Shown: in pieces, positions 56,701-64,000 of the stretch | How positions within the stretch are numbered: the stretch's first letter is position 1 | Layout of the letters: each line of letters opens with the position of its first letter | DNA from: Limnephilus marmoratus | Taxonomy: Eukaryota > Arthropoda > Insecta > Trichoptera > Limnephilidae | DNA length: 64,000 nt | Direction: 5' to 3' | NCBI GenBank assembly: GCA_917880885.1 | Contig: OU862927.1 | Coordinates: 41,939,571-42,003,570 of the forward strand | Translations under genes and position numbers: made by a program | The notes under the pieces: generated by a model | What the model saw: the letters and a program-made list of their open reading frames with translations, nothing else | The model's database searches: none | Told to the model about the DNA's origin: nothing

Positions 56701-59083
56701 CATTTCGGAACGTTAGGAAATAATATTTAGAAAAGTCTTTGAAGAAAAAATTTTAGCTGAAACTAACTTGTTGAAATCTTCCAGGATCTTGGAAAGCGTG
56801 AATAAATCGTATTTAAATAAATAATGATGTTTTCATGTCAATATCAGAGCTTTGTGCTCATCTGTCGTTTGAAATCGTATGCCTTGAATATTAAAATCAC
56901 TTGTTAAAGCTGTCAATACACTAAACTATAGAATTACAAATACCTACCCACAATTCCGAATAGCAAACGCAAATTATTAAATGTTTATTTTTTAACTTAA
57001 TAAGTAAAACCTCAAATTGTAATCTCTGCATATTATAAATTAAATTCTTCCGTAGCGTCTGTCTGTCTGTTCGCCATAAACTCAAAACCCACAATTCAGC
57101 ACAGGTTCTCCTAGTGAGGTGTTCACGAAACATACAACAATACCTATCCACAGTTTTACCTTCAGGAACCTACCTTACACCCAACATAATAAAGTAGCAA
57201 AATATATTATGTAAAAATGTTTTCAAAATTTATCAATTATGTAAAAATGTTAATTAATAGGTAAATACTGTAATACATAGAAATAAAAAAAAAATAAAAA
57301 AACTGAACGGATTTTCATGTGTTTTCACCAATAGATAGAGTGAGGAAGGTTTAGGTATATAATTTGTGAAGGTTTTGTGTAAATTGGTTGAAATATATAA
57401 TATATAAAGGTGAATGTCTATATTAGCAGGTTGTGTGGATTTGATTTGTATGCAAATTAACAGGTGGCGGTGGTTATACAGGTCGGGTAACCATCCAGTA
57501 GATGGCGTTGTGTTTCGTTAACCACAGCAACGCGTGTCCGGGTCAGCTAGTATTTTAATAAAATGAAGACGATATTAGCGAAACTCAATCGAAAGTCTGA
57601 AAATAGAAAAATCATAAAAAGATACGATCACATCTGAGGCTCGAACCCAGGACCTACGCCTTGCCGGGGCGTAAATCTACCAACTGAGCTAATGTGTTCC
57701 TAACCGATTCAGTCAGATTTAACTGTATTATACTTATTACTATTATTAAAAATAATATATAGTGTATTTGCGGCACGTTCCAGAGTGGAAGATACTCTCA
57801 GTATCGCCCTGGTGTAAGACCACCATTCAGAATTGAAAGGTTGCTTGAAATGGCTTCAGCCGTGTTTGGTGACAGGCTGGTGCTTCCCCACCCTCCTCTT
57901 CCCCATCTCCTTCCCCACCCCACTACCTATAGCCATGCAACATACTCCAATTGGGGATGCCTTAGTCTCACTGGCTCCAGACGGGAGCAGCTGGGACTCT
58001 TGTGAGGTATTCATATATTAACAAAAACTCAAATACCTACTCCAATTGCGATACTAACACGTTTAAGAACGCTTTCTGTTGTTTACAATACTGCGGGAGT
58101 CGGGAGATACAATACTGAAGATGTGTTTAACCTATCTGTGGCTTTTTTTTTTTTCAAAGTGAAACTTCTTTAGCCCCGTTATGATTTGAAATTCGGATGA
58201 AACGGAAATGATGAATTACAGCACCTGCGAAGCATCAAACTGCGCTCATATGATGTCACCTTTTAAGGCTCCTACTGGTTCGGATATGAAACAGAAATGA
58301 CGCTAGATCTGCAATCATTGGCCGCTTTGATTATGACCTCACTTTTCAAGGCTTGGTTGAGATAATTTTGGAAATGTTTCGATTCTACCGCGTGTGAACT
58401 GCACTCGATGTTTTTTTTTTGAAGCAGCTGTAGGAACATATTAAAAACTAGCTGGTGCCCGGCATGCGTTGCTATGCCATTTATAAAGAAATTGTTTCTC
58501 CCTACGTGTCCTTTTCTATTTGTTCCGCTCCCATTCTTTTTCTTTGCCTTACCTCCCTCTTCCGCCGCCCCCCCCCTCCTACCCGATCACCCCTCCCCCC
58601 TCTGCAGGATGCATTCCATACATCCAGACCCGTTACATTCAGTTTTCAAACACCTCGCGTGCCACATATTGCATTTTTTTTTATACAAATTTCATAATGC
58701 CAGAGCTCACCAGCAGTTTTATATAAACCATCTCCTGACAATAACGAACACAAAAAGAAGAATTATCCAATTTGGTGCAGTCATTCGGAAGTTATGCGCG
58801 TACATACATTTCGGTGATTCACTTTTATTTCTATAGACAGATAGATATATATTGTGAACATTTTACCTGAAATCTCTCTGGAAGTCCTAGGAAAATCTCC
58901 GCCCATGTCCTTGGGGATGTATTCCTTAGGGACCTCCTTGAACAGGTCTTCCATCGACTTGTGTATGAAGACCCTGTCTGACACCTTCTTCTTGAGGCCA
59001 GCCTTCAAGGCGGTCACCAGGAACTCGGCGTAGGGGGGGAGGTTTAACAGATGAAATCCTCTAATATGGGCACCGTAGCATTG
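35632..59083 (-). CDS. Gene B: CRAL-TRIO lipid-transfer protein, last two exons
   Basis: Exons 59083-58867 and 35795-35632 join in phase (G + AT, Asp) across a 23,071-bp intron with GT-AG ends. They encode QCYGAHIRGFHLLNLPPY through GGDFPRTSREIS, then DMKKVVRSPEWRRWYLDS through MGTFRKLDID. Exon length (217 nt), phase and C-terminus match gene A, so B is its tandem paralogue in the same orientation. The N-terminal exons lie beyond position 64000, past the BEL/Pao element. The intron is filled with repeats; no other exon was found in it. Confidence 0.85.
36098..36880 (-). repeat. SINE copy interrupted by a MITE
   Basis: Body at 36098-36376 and tRNA-like head at 36750-36880, both reverse-oriented. 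The uninterrupted copy at 57748-57780 reads straight through the break point ('aataatatatagtg-tatttgcgg'), which shows the MITE at 36381-36747 is an insertion. Confidence 0.75.
36381..36747. mobile_element. MITE with about 100-bp terminal inverted repeats
   Basis: Both ends read CAGGGTGTTAAG inward and stay complementary for about 100 bp ('gattcctgacattatttgga'). TATA flanks each side. No coding capacity. Relatives: 34851-35262 (split) and 53150-53420. Confidence 0.8.
37378..37432 (-). ncRNA. Hammerhead ribozyme, PLE copy c
   Basis: Same 55-nt motif as 25580-25634 with an intact core and GTC cleavage site, minus strand. Confidence 0.85.
37485..37532 (+). ncRNA. Broken hammerhead ribozyme, PLE copy d
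   Basis: Helix II, GAAA and the GTC site are kept, but the CTGATGA box reads TATATGA and the 5' strand of helix I is gone. Copy d is truncated just at the ribozyme core and should be inactive. Confidence 0.75.
37656..37710 (+). ncRNA. Hammerhead ribozyme, PLE copy e
   Basis: 55-nt motif like 26613-26667 with all core residues present: TATACTGCC, CTGATGA, GCTAC/GTAGC, GAAA, ACCCGGTC, GGCA...GTATA. Confidence 0.85.
37798..38335. repeat. Inverted repeat built from tRNA-like sequences
   Basis: The left arm (37798-37955) is largely the reverse complement of the right arm (38180-38335); each holds a whole tRNA-like unit (37855-37927 minus, 38205-38278 plus). The right unit has a perfect 7-bp acceptor stem (GCCGCCA/TGGCGGC) and 5-bp T stem. 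A third tRNA 3' half lies at 38138-38178. The spacer (37960-38130) is unrecognised. Confidence 0.7.
38341..38525 (-). repeat. tRNA-derived SINE
   Basis: The minus strand starts with GGTCGGTGGTTGAGTGGGCA and has the B-box-like GTTCGATTCC; a body of about 100 bp follows. A truncated relative lies at 35270-35335. Confidence 0.6.
38530..40070. other. No gene seen; one repeat pair
   Basis: AT-rich sequence. 39278-39342 holds two 31-bp-type units ('acgaagcacc/atcgcac-aaagagga') inverted relative to 34680-34750. 39400-39460 resembles 58155-58200 inverted. Confidence 0.4.
40080..40122 (-). ncRNA. Degenerate hammerhead ribozyme-like motif
   Basis: The minus strand reads TTATC, CTGATGA, helix II GGAACC/GGTTTC, AAGA in place of GAAA, palindromic ACATGT, T, then GATAA. 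Helix I (TTATC/GATAA) and helix II pair, but the GAA core is altered, so it is probably inactive. Confidence 0.45.
40298..40420 (+). repeat. Near-perfect foldback repeat
   Basis: Outer arms match at 31 of 32 positions ('cgttatttgtttttggggtg' and its complement); inner arms continue ('gctacctcc' against 'ggaggtagc'). The loop is short ('agcaaacgttggct'). Outer and right-hand sequences are shared with the 16515-16648 repeat, but the CTGATGA half is replaced by an inverted copy of the right half. Confidence 0.75.
40860..40945 (+). repeat. Decayed copy of the 16.5-kb foldback/hammerhead repeat
   Basis: Contains 'cgaaacattggctaaagaag' and 'gcaacacggcataat' as in 16589-16630, but CTGATGA reads CAAATGA and helix II is disrupted. 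The left arm is missing. Confidence 0.6.
40950..43220. other. AT-rich non-coding stretch, no gene seen
   Basis: No recognisable domain, exon or repeat partner. A short GC-rich island lies at 42640-42710. Confidence 0.4.
43463..46342 (-). CDS. LINE ORF2: AP-type endonuclease and reverse transcriptase
   Basis: 959 residues, no stop or shift. The endonuclease (about 15-230) shows MHQNVQCIRNK, CVSEHW, GDLNID, IIDHI and the final SDH. The reverse transcriptase (about 440-740) shows NYRPISLLPNFSKIFERA, FLDLSKAFDNVDH, GVPQGSILGPLLFLIYINE and the catalytic FADDTALLF. The C-terminal tail (ILKFCPVQA, SLLGIELDVNINWKEHV, IIFWGNS) is like that of the decayed copy at 9.2-9.95 kb. The protein nicks DNA and copies its RNA into the nick. 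Its ATG overlaps the ORF1 stop as ATGA. Confidence 0.93.
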   Translation of the reverse strand: MNNTRTPKPDDIKSTFNIMHQNVQCIRNKILELENILYEKNIDVLCVSEHWLQKDETTSINFNGYKLGSIFCRENHIHGGVSIYLNENIIFKELEFVKQITKEFVFECVGIEIPKLKMIICTIYYNDSDINIFFEQLELLLNKICKNNKKQIILCGDLNIDTSYKNKNADSLKNTLKSHNIRLIIDKPTRIQGNKKSIIDHIGTNIPKSSYTWEVTELAVSDHMAQLMHVKTEYNINQTWYTKKQLFNTENTNIFINYLSCICWEPLKSFESINDSYEYFINEINNGMKLCFPFKLYKYPQKRKINWVTTGIKISIRQKRHLYMKQKNTNDLTIINNYKHYKKILSKVKQVAKRNYNSKRIQNAQNKTKTSWNIIKENSNNSNSKSKPKICLKINDTLVSEPKNIANEFNIFFAPPPTPQNTSLHPQSAKTVENKQSRSFFITPVNREEIIKIIVKLKNKSSVGTDKIPIKIIKACAEALSYPLEILINKSFESGTFPEQLKQSIIVPLYKKGSKQEISNYRPISLLPNFSKIFERAMYNRIYNFLENFEIICPQQFGFRKGRSTTQAVFNFLNKILENINVSKKTVGIFLDLSKAFDNVDHELLLIKLEHVGIRGLALKWFESYLKNRQQKVQISNIDEKRVQYMVESKWRKINKGVPQGSILGPLLFLIYINELPIIAGTECSMFADDTALLFECNGDVDEFNKQVNETCQLIANWLLSQHLSLNTNKTQILKFCPVQATPININVNINNNIIEPSQTCSLLGIELDVNINWKEHVSKIVAKISSFSYVLGTLRKILNTESVIAAYYGYVYSIIKYGIIFWGNSVNAKDVFIIQKRCIRKITNSGCLDSCRPMFKNLKILTVTDIYIMELCMLVRSSTENFPLKNSTHKYATRLTENLLIPKANKTIFQKGPYYMAIKVYNNLPHNIKQIQDTHKFKSSLNTFLVNKCHYTLSEYLT
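46339..46795 (-). CDS. LINE ORF1 C-terminal part (5' truncated)
   Basis: The open frame runs from about 46795 without a start and ends at TGA 46341-46339, overlapping the ORF2 start by 4 bases. It encodes PIVLKSHYPELLNETSPKN, YTLRQLAHTNVLIHPVTK and a charged tail. The pattern resembles the end of an SGNH-hydrolase-like ORF1 seen in CR1-type LINEs, but the catalytic part is missing and that reading is an inference. Confidence 0.65.
47119..47205 (-). repeat. SINE 3'-tail fragment
   Basis: Reverse complement of the tail of the SINE at 48621-48772 ('aaatgaagacaatatta', 'aaatcagaaaaagatat'). The tRNA head is absent. Confidence 0.65.
47210..48600. other. Unrecognised stretch between two inverted SINEs
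   Basis: GC-richer than its surroundings at 47600-48220, with a repeated 'ccgccgccaaagggg' motif (47695 and 47755). Open frames up to 95 codons, none with a known domain or splice context. Confidence 0.4.
48621..48772 (+). repeat. tRNA-derived SINE
   Basis: Head GACACATTAGCTCAGTTGG...GGGTTCGAGTACC gives clear A and B boxes and a tRNA-like fold. A T-rich body and the tail 'atattgtcttcatttaattg' follow. Same family: 47119-47205 and 57552-57700, both inverted. Confidence 0.8.
48870..49390 (-). pseudogene. RTE-like LINE C-terminal fragment
   Basis: The minus-strand frame encodes LLIKTYVWSILMNGCETW, RLEAFKMWSYRRLLGISW, TNEEVLQRIEGGRHLL, then WIGHVIRHEGLLHAIMEG and DREEWKRRIDEI. This is the post-RT tail of an RTE-type LINE, different in sequence from the 26.8-kb one. 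The catalytic part is missing. Confidence 0.8.
49391..50065. other. No gene seen
   Basis: AT-rich, short frames only, no recognised repeat. Confidence 0.35.
50069..50575 (+). pseudogene. Decayed LINE 3' end with (GTTA)n tail
   Basis: In broken frames it encodes NWQRKDESRLNAVEMRSLRR and, near the end, EARSVCQ, then PLCLSLRGNG, like the C-termini of RTE-type LINEs. The tail is 'gttagttagttag' at 50556-50569. A shorter relative is at 23101-23330. Confidence 0.6.
50580..51500. other. AT-rich non-coding stretch
   Basis: No domain or repeat partner recognised. Confidence 0.35.
51506..51550 (-). repeat. Half copy of the foldback/hammerhead repeat
   Basis: 'tttgtttttggggtgttatg' then 'ccgtgttgcgctacctcc', the reverse complement of the right half of 40298-40420. 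Confidence 0.65.
51775..52240. repeat. C-rich repeat ending in a 15-bp hairpin
   Basis: Repeated 'cgcccc' motifs and a perfect inverted repeat GTGGATGATAACGCC (52180-52194) / GGCGTTATCATCCAC (52203-52217) with an 8-base loop. Similar C-rich sequence occurs at 33345-33435. Confidence 0.5.
52330..52760 (-). repeat. Interspersed repeat, inverted relative of 13539 and 21289
   Basis: The minus strand of 52590-52750 contains 'gggtatgggtaccgccgcc' and 'ttattggttaaccaacac'. 52330-52375 resembles 17616-17665 ('ctccacacaggagg'). Confidence 0.5.
53150..53420. mobile_element. Partial MITE related to 36381-36747
   Basis: Left end 'gattcctgacattatttgga' and 'ggtctccggtgac' are present, and the inverted 'accggagaccaaaatt' follows at about 53385. 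The right terminus is missing. Confidence 0.6.
53654..54033. mobile_element. MITE with long terminal inverted repeats
   Basis: Ends CAAGGTATCCGGGGGTAA and inverted CAAGGTGTCCGGGGGTAA; inversion continues through 'cattaacttcgggaggtgat'. Flanked by TATA on both sides. No coding frame. Confidence 0.8.
54504..54990 (+). repeat. Two SINE bodies in tandem
   Basis: First body 54504-54720 (diverged), second 54728-54990, with an A run at its end (about 54978-54999). Neither has the tRNA head. Confidence 0.7.
55147..55503 (+). mobile_element. Non-autonomous Helitron
   Basis: A|TCGAAATATATAAAAATG start and 'tcgggtcagctag'|T end. T-rich middle, no coding frame. Confidence 0.7.
55913..56653. mobile_element. 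hAT non-autonomous element
   Basis: Perfect 15-bp terminal inverted repeats CAGGGGTGCTCAAAC and a perfect 8-bp target-site duplication CTCTAGAC (55905-55912 and 56654-56661). The interior is three diverged direct repeats (units start near 56029, 56228 and 56420). Subterminal 'gatcgatcg' motifs recur near both ends. No transposase. Confidence 0.92.
57023..57550 (+). mobile_element. Non-autonomous Helitron
   Basis: A|TCTCTGCATATTATAAA start and 'gtccgggtcagctag'|T end, same family as 14956-15290 but longer. The middle (57090-57300) differs and may hold another insertion. Confidence 0.7.
57552..57700 (-). repeat. tRNA-derived SINE
   Basis: The minus strand has ACACATTAGCTCAGTTGGTA, a B box 'gggttcgagcc' and the tail 'tcttcattttatt', like 48621-48772. 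It abuts the Helitron end. Confidence 0.75.
57748..58020 (+). repeat. SINE body copy
   Basis: 'ggcacgttccagagtgg' to 'tgtgaggtattcat'. Contains the uninterrupted linker matching the MITE insertion point in 36098-36880. Confidence 0.7.
58448..58837 (-). mobile_element. Non-autonomous Helitron
   Basis: The minus strand starts TCTATAGAAATAAAAGTGAA and ends 'gcatgccgggcaccagctag' before T. Inverted relative of 14159-14638. It lies just 30 bp from gene B's 217-nt exon. Confidence 0.65.
58867..59083 (-). CDS. Gene B penultimate coding exon (CRAL-TRIO core)
   Basis: 217 nt, acceptor 'atttcag', donor 'gtaaaa'. It encodes QCYGAHIRGFHLLNLPPYAE, DRVFIHKSMEDLFKEVP and GGDFPRTSREIS. Position for position it parallels gene A exon 4 (VADRVFIHKSMDDL, GGDYPRTSDD). 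Confidence 0.93.
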
Positions 59084-59152
59084 CTGAAATAAAACAAATA
59101 AATCCAAAATACTCTCATATTCTATAAAATAATGATTTATTATTAATTAAAT

Positions 59153-59280
59153 CAGTGATTCCCAAAGTGGTCCCAACCCCAAGGTGACTCGACGGGGGTC
59201 TACTTTGGCGTGACATAAAAATGGGGGTTCACAAGTTGTAAATGGGGGTCCACAAAAATTTATCTGGTTTCGATAGAAAA
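59153..59280 (+). repeat. Possible hAT element end
   Basis: Starts 'cagtgattcccaaagtgg', the style of hAT/Charlie termini, followed by G-rich runs. No matching right end was found. Confidence 0.35.
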
Positions 59281-59300
59281 AGAACAAAAATGTTGGCTTG

Positions 59301-59550
59301 GCTTTCCAGAGTGGAAGATACTCTCAGTATCGCCCTGGTGTAAGACCAGCAGTCAGAATTGAAACGTTGCTTGAAATGGCTTAAGCCATGTTTGGTGACC
59401 AGATCTGTATAGCCAGGTACTTTCCCACCTTCCTCTTCCCTATCTCCTTCCCCTCCCCACTACCTTCAGCCTCACAACATACCCCAATTGGGGATGCCAT
59501 AGTCCCACTGGCTCCAGCAGTTGGGACTCTTGTGCGGTATTCATGTAAAA
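59301..59550 (+). repeat. SINE body copy
   Basis: 'gagtggaagatactctcagt' to 'gtgcggtattcatg' with an A run. Very like 34270-34552; lacks the tRNA head. Confidence 0.7.
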
Positions 59551-59639
59551 AAAAACCTATCAATGTAGGCAGAAAATCAATCGTAGGTACATCTGCCCGC
59601 CGGCGAGATACAACATGTTTTAAGTTTTTCGGTGCCCTG

Positions 59640-60400
59640 ACGTAATTTTTTACGAATATTGAATTGATTAATAAACCTACGGAGTGCTGAATCTCTCTTA
59701 TAACGTTTCAATAAATACAGTGGTTGGGCGTACAAGATGGCCGCGACAATCTCCTCCGCAAAGCGGGTGCGCGTGCGTGTGCCAAATTTAAATAAGGTTC
59801 ACTAAATAACTGCTCAAAGGGAAGGTTAAAAGGGGATGCCAAAAACTCACCAAACTGCACTTCATATGGTCCGTTCAGGTTCTTATAGTCCACTTTAGGC
59901 CGCTGGTTTAGTCTAAAGTCTAAAGGGTTCACAATACACAACACGGCATTCTCCACAGCCGCGGCGAGATAACTTAAATTAATGTGGCGGGCGGTTTCAC
60001 GCAAATACATATGGCTTAACAATACACAATATCAGCGGGCAAAACAAATCACGATGAATTCACACGAGGTGCCGGCAAACCATACACACTTCGTGAGGCG
60101 AGGAAAAAACAATCATACACTTCGTGAGGCGGGAACAACAATTACTTCGTAAGGCGGGAACGACAATTACTTCGTAAGGCGGGAACGACAATGAACTTCC
60201 GCGCAGTTACAGGCGGTTCACAGTTTTGTGTGTGACAATAATTTAGGTACAAGTAAAGCGAACAAAGCTGTTTGTCACTGCACCTTGTTTTTGGCATTTT
60301 ATAGGTAATAGAAATAAGGGAAAGGAAAGGGAACAAAGCAGTTATTCAGCTTCTTATCATAGATAAATGATTTTAATTGAAACTGGCGCCACCATCCCCC
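59640..60400 (-). repeat. 3' LTR of BEL/Pao element (ends approximate)
   Basis: Lies immediately after a G-run polypurine tract (plus-strand 'cccccccgccttgaa' at 60398-60412), so the LTR starts near 60396 on the minus strand with TGGTGGCGCC. Its far end is placed by composition near 59635-59640. The second LTR is outside the window, so the exact ends cannot be confirmed. It contains the 30-bp-type tandem repeats at 60087-60192. Confidence 0.55.
60087..60192 (-). repeat. Tandem repeat inside the BEL/Pao LTR
   Basis: About four units carrying 'acttcgtgaggcgggaac' or 'acttcgtaaggcgggaac', period roughly 26-33 bp. Confidence 0.75.
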
Positions 60401-60526
60401 CCGCCTTGAAAGGGTCCCTTTCTAAACCGCACTGTGATAGCACTATCGCAAATAAACAAATATAACCAAATACTTAACCTAAATTTCCTAAGCTATGTTT
60501 AACTAAATCTAACAAATAATAATTCA

Positions 60527-63500
60527 TTATTGAGTCGGCAAAGGGTAAAGCCTCACGACAGGCCGAATATATGTTCCCGACGCTGTTTTAACGCGAGCAA
60601 CACGAATTACTTCATCCTTTGCGGGGAAAACTTCGACAATTACCCCTAGCGGCCAATGCAATGGAGGAGCCTTTTCGGTCCCCACAATTACTACTAAACC
60701 AACCTTGACAGGGTTAGCGGGAGTATTCCATTTGGGACGTACTTGCAAGGTATGCAAATAATCCAACCTCCAACGTTTCCAGAACGATTGAATCAATTTA
60801 TCGAGCAAGTCATGACGCGATAGAAGGTTCAAATTATCCTCCTCGATGGTCATGGCTGGCAGGTGTTTCAGCGGGGTAGTCGTTAAGAAATGAGCGGGGG
60901 TTAACGCGAGAATTTCAGATGGGTCTGAAGAGAGCGTCCTACATAATGGCCTTGTATTTAGAATGTTTTCTACCTGCGCGAGCACTGTAGTTGTCTCCTC
61001 GAAAGACAGAATCTGATCTCCTATTACGCGAAAAAGATGAGTCTTCATACTTTTGATATTTGCCTCCCAATTTCCACCAAAATATGGCGCGATTGGCGCG
61101 TTTAGATGCCAATTTATTCTATTATTGGCCAAAACACTTGCGAATTCTTCACCAAAATGTGAAGATGTGGAAAATGCGTGCAATTCATTTAACTTTCGTT
61201 TAGCTCCTACAAAGTTAGTTCCGTTGTCTGAATATAAATTTGACACGGGACCACGGCGGGAAAGAAAGCGTTTAAATGCATTCAGGAAACATTCGGTACT
61301 TAAACTTGACGCTAATTCAAGGTGTATCGCTCTCGTTGTTAAACACACAAATAAGCAAATATATGCCTTTTGAGAACGAATTCCACGTCCACGTGACATG
61401 GTTACCTTTAAAGGCCCGGCAAAGTCTATGCCGACGTGCGTAAATGGCTTTACAGATGGAGTGACACGACAATCCTTATGGTCGGCCATTAAAGGTGCGA
61501 TTGTTTTAGGGTGTAGCCGAAAACATGAATTGCACTTATGTACGCGATTTCTAATTAAACTACGGGCCGATAGAATCCAATATTTCTGCCTCAAAATGGA
61601 CATTAATAATGCGGGACCCGAGTGGCAATGAATTTGATGATAATGATCAACCAATAAATTCAAAATGTGATCTTTTCGTGGAAGGACTATGGGGTGTTTT
61701 TGATCATAATCTAAATCCGAATTAACTAATCGACCCCCTAACCTTATAAGTCCGTCTTGCAAAAACGGCCTCAAACGTTGAAATACGGGTTTACACGTTT
61801 TTCCTTGTTGAAGATTTATGTACTCACGGGGGAAATAAGCCAATTGTGTTTCACGAAATACTCTGAGTTCTGCAAACTCTAAGTCCGATCCACTTATGTG
61901 TCTTCGATACGGCAACACCTTAAGAAATCTAAATACATAAACCAAACAACGTAATAATTTATTCCACGAAGAAAAGCGTTTGGACAAGGTGAGTATTTCA
62001 TACTCCTCTAAACTAGAAGTCACTACTAACGACGTAGTCTTTAGTTCGGGCGGTTGCGTCACCATGGTGACGTCATAAGCGGTAATGGGCCACTGCTCTG
62101 GCCTTAATTTCAGCCATGGTGGACCATGAAACCATAGCGGGTGATCCAAAATCTGATTGGGAGTAAGCCCACGCGACAGACAATCAGCGGGATTGTCTGT
62201 ACCTGAAATATGATAGAAACAGTTAGCCGATAATTCAGCTTGAATTTCAGTGACTCTGTTGGCCACAAATGTTCCCCATCTATGAGGAGACGAATGAATC
62301 CAACAGAGTGCAACAGTGGAATCAGTAAATGCGATAACCTTATCAATTTTCACGCGTTTTTCTAACGTTTCTATTACCTTATGCATTAACCTTGCCAATA
62401 TTAGTGCAGCGCAGAGTTCTAATCGTGCAAGAGAAACGATTTTCATCGGAGACACCTTTGATTTTGCACAAGCAACATGTACTGAATTGGCATCTTCATT
62501 TTGTATATGAAAATACACTATTCCACCGTAAGCCTTCTCACTCGCATCTGCGAAACCCACAATGGTTACAATAGTTTTAGAAGTGATGCCAACATGACGC
62601 GGAATTTGTATTTTATTTAGTGACGATAGTTCCTCACAGAATCGCGTCCATATCCTCACAATATCTGCAGGAGGTTCATCATCCCAATCACATTTGCAAA
62701 TCCATAATTGCTTTATTAAGAGCTTTGCATATAGGACAACAGGCGCGATGAAACCCATAATGTCCCATATTTTGGCGACACAATATATTTCTCTTCGTAC
62801 AAGTTGTTTTAGGTGTAGAAGTGACAAACGAAAAAAAATCGGAATTTGGTGACCAGTATAATCCTAATACCTTATGCTTACACTCTTCATCAAATTCCTT
62901 TATCGATGACAAGCGGTGTGAATCTGGAATGGATTCCAAAACATTTTCCGAATTACTGGTCCACTTAACAAGGTCAAACTGGCCAGTTTTCAATAATGCG
63001 ATTAACTGCGATGACGTTTCCTTTGCACTCTCCTCAGTTTCCAAACTGAACACAAAGTCATCCATGTATAAATAATCGTCGATGATTTTCTTTGCCTCGG
63101 GAAAAGCTTCTCCTTCATCGGATGCTAATTGTCTGATCGTGCGTAAAGCCTGAAATGGACTGGATGTAAGTCCAAAACAAACACAGTTAAACTCATAGGT
63201 ATTTATATTCTCGCTTGGCGAGAAGCGATATAGTATCCGTTGATATTTCCTATCATTTTCCTGCATTCCTATACACAAAAACATTTTGCGTATATCAGCT
63301 GAGAGTGCAATTGGAAACACGCGAAAATTCATGATAATATTAAATAAATCCCCCTGTAAATTTTCCCCACTATATAAAATATTATTTAATGATATTGAAG
63401 TGCTTGTTTTCGCACTAGCGTCTAGGACTATTCTCAAACTTGTGGTAATTTTATCTTCCCTCACTACTCCGTGGTGTGGTATTATATAATATGGCGTTTG

Positions 63501-64000
63501 ATCCTTCTTATTTGGAATGACAGGAGACAAGTACTCCTTCTCTAAATATTCATGAATAATATTGTTATAGGCTTCTCTCAATTTAGGAGAGGCTTCCAAT
63601 TTGCGTTCGAGGCACAAAAAACGTTTCTTATCATTGCAAACGAATCCCCAAGTGCTGAAGCATTTCGTTTAAATGGTAAGGCTACAATATACCTTCCACT
63701 TACAGGATCTCGTGATGTAGTTCTTTTATATATCTCTTCACATTCACGATCCTCAGGACTTTTAATAGACAGTACATTTATCTCCTCTAATTCCCAAAAT
63801 CTTTTGAGACAAATATCCTCTGGTTCGTCCATCATAGCACAACAAGATACGGTAGCATTCCCCTCAACCCGGGTTGGTGCTGCCCCCAAAATAACGTATC
63901 CTAAAACCGTTTCTAAAGCGTGCAAATTATGCCTATGCGAAGGGTCCTTGACCCTTTTTGACAACAGGAGATGCGGGAAGAGCTGAGCTCCTATCAACAT
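60527..64000 (-). pseudogene. pol: BEL/Pao pol, three frames separated by two frameshifts, cut by the window edge
   Basis: Minus strand, from the edge inward. 64000-63578 is the protease-RT linker. 63617-62758 is reverse transcriptase (LRIVLDASAKTS, SADIRKMFLCI, catalytic YLYMDDFV). 62827-60527 is Pao-type RNase H (GFADASEKAYGG, ARLELCAAL, FTDSTVALCW), integrase zinc finger (H-H, CNSC), integrase core (GIDFAGP, YSDNGTNF, GGNWEANIKSMK) and the C-terminal RWRLDYLHTL...GTYIRPV domain. All catalytic residues are present. The frame breaks fall in homopolymers (A6 near 63618 and A8 near 62832), so they may be base-calling errors or real decay. The element lies in gene B's upstream intron, sense to it. 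Confidence 0.9.

Noticed and set aside
58455..58836. Overlapping open frames near 58.5 kb
   Set aside because: They fall in the pyrimidine-rich part of an inverted Helitron.
59708..60022. 104-codon open frame on the minus strand
   Set aside because: It lies within the presumed BEL/Pao LTR and has no recognised domain.
60042..60192. CRISPR-like repeat array
   Set aside because: Units are nearly contiguous with no unique spacers; it is a short LTR minisatellite in a eukaryotic genome.

Overview
The window looks like insect nuclear DNA, most likely from a moth or butterfly. It is AT-rich and intron-bearing. It is packed with Helitrons whose ends match the lepidopteran type (5' TC..., 3' CTAG, inserted between A and T), tRNA-derived SINEs, several LINE clades, Penelope-like elements (PLEs), a Gypsy-type and a BEL/Pao-type LTR retrotransposon, hAT-type elements and MITEs. 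The order is inferred from repeat style only; no species-level marker was seen.

Two host genes are supported, both on the minus strand and both CRAL-TRIO (alpha-tocopherol-transfer-protein-like lipid carrier) paralogues. Gene A has five coding exons at 14106-13931, 13467-13251, 11928-11736, 10741-10525 and 2985-2828. All splice sites are GT-AG and the phases agree throughout; only a short first exon is missing. Gene B shows its last two coding exons, at 59083-58867 and 35795-35632. They are split by a 23-kb intron, and the rest of the gene must lie beyond the right edge. The penultimate exons of both genes are exactly 217 nt and in the same phase, so the pair is a tandem duplication. Gene A also carries two decayed extra copies of part of an internal exon at 12836-13220.

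Layout: 1-2.8 kb is SINE, Helitron and AT-rich DNA downstream of gene A. From 2.8 to 14.1 kb is gene A; its last intron holds a Gypsy-type element with identical LTRs (3155-7342) that has lost reverse transcriptase and RNase H, and a decayed LINE (7.55-10.2 kb). From 14.1 to 35.6 kb is intergenic DNA: Helitrons, a foldback repeat with a hammerhead-like core, LINE 3' ends, a hAT-like element, a 579-bp-arm palindrome of PLE GIY-YIG ends, an RTE-like LINE, and nested LINEs. From 35.6 to 59.1 kb is the gene B terminal exon and giant intron, with SINE/MITE nests, three more PLE ends, a tRNA-like inverted repeat, a LINE with a complete 959-aa ORF2, a hAT-type element and Helitrons. From 59.6 to 64 kb is the 3' LTR and pol of a BEL/Pao element in sense with gene B.

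The most unusual content is a set of self-cleaving-ribozyme-like sequences. Four sequence families carry the hammerhead layout (CTGANGA, hairpin, GAAA, very short helix III, then the cleavage triplet). In three of them helix III is a perfect palindrome and in the fourth a near-palindrome, as expected for ribozymes that act as dimers. Family 1, in the PLE ends, has fully intact cores.
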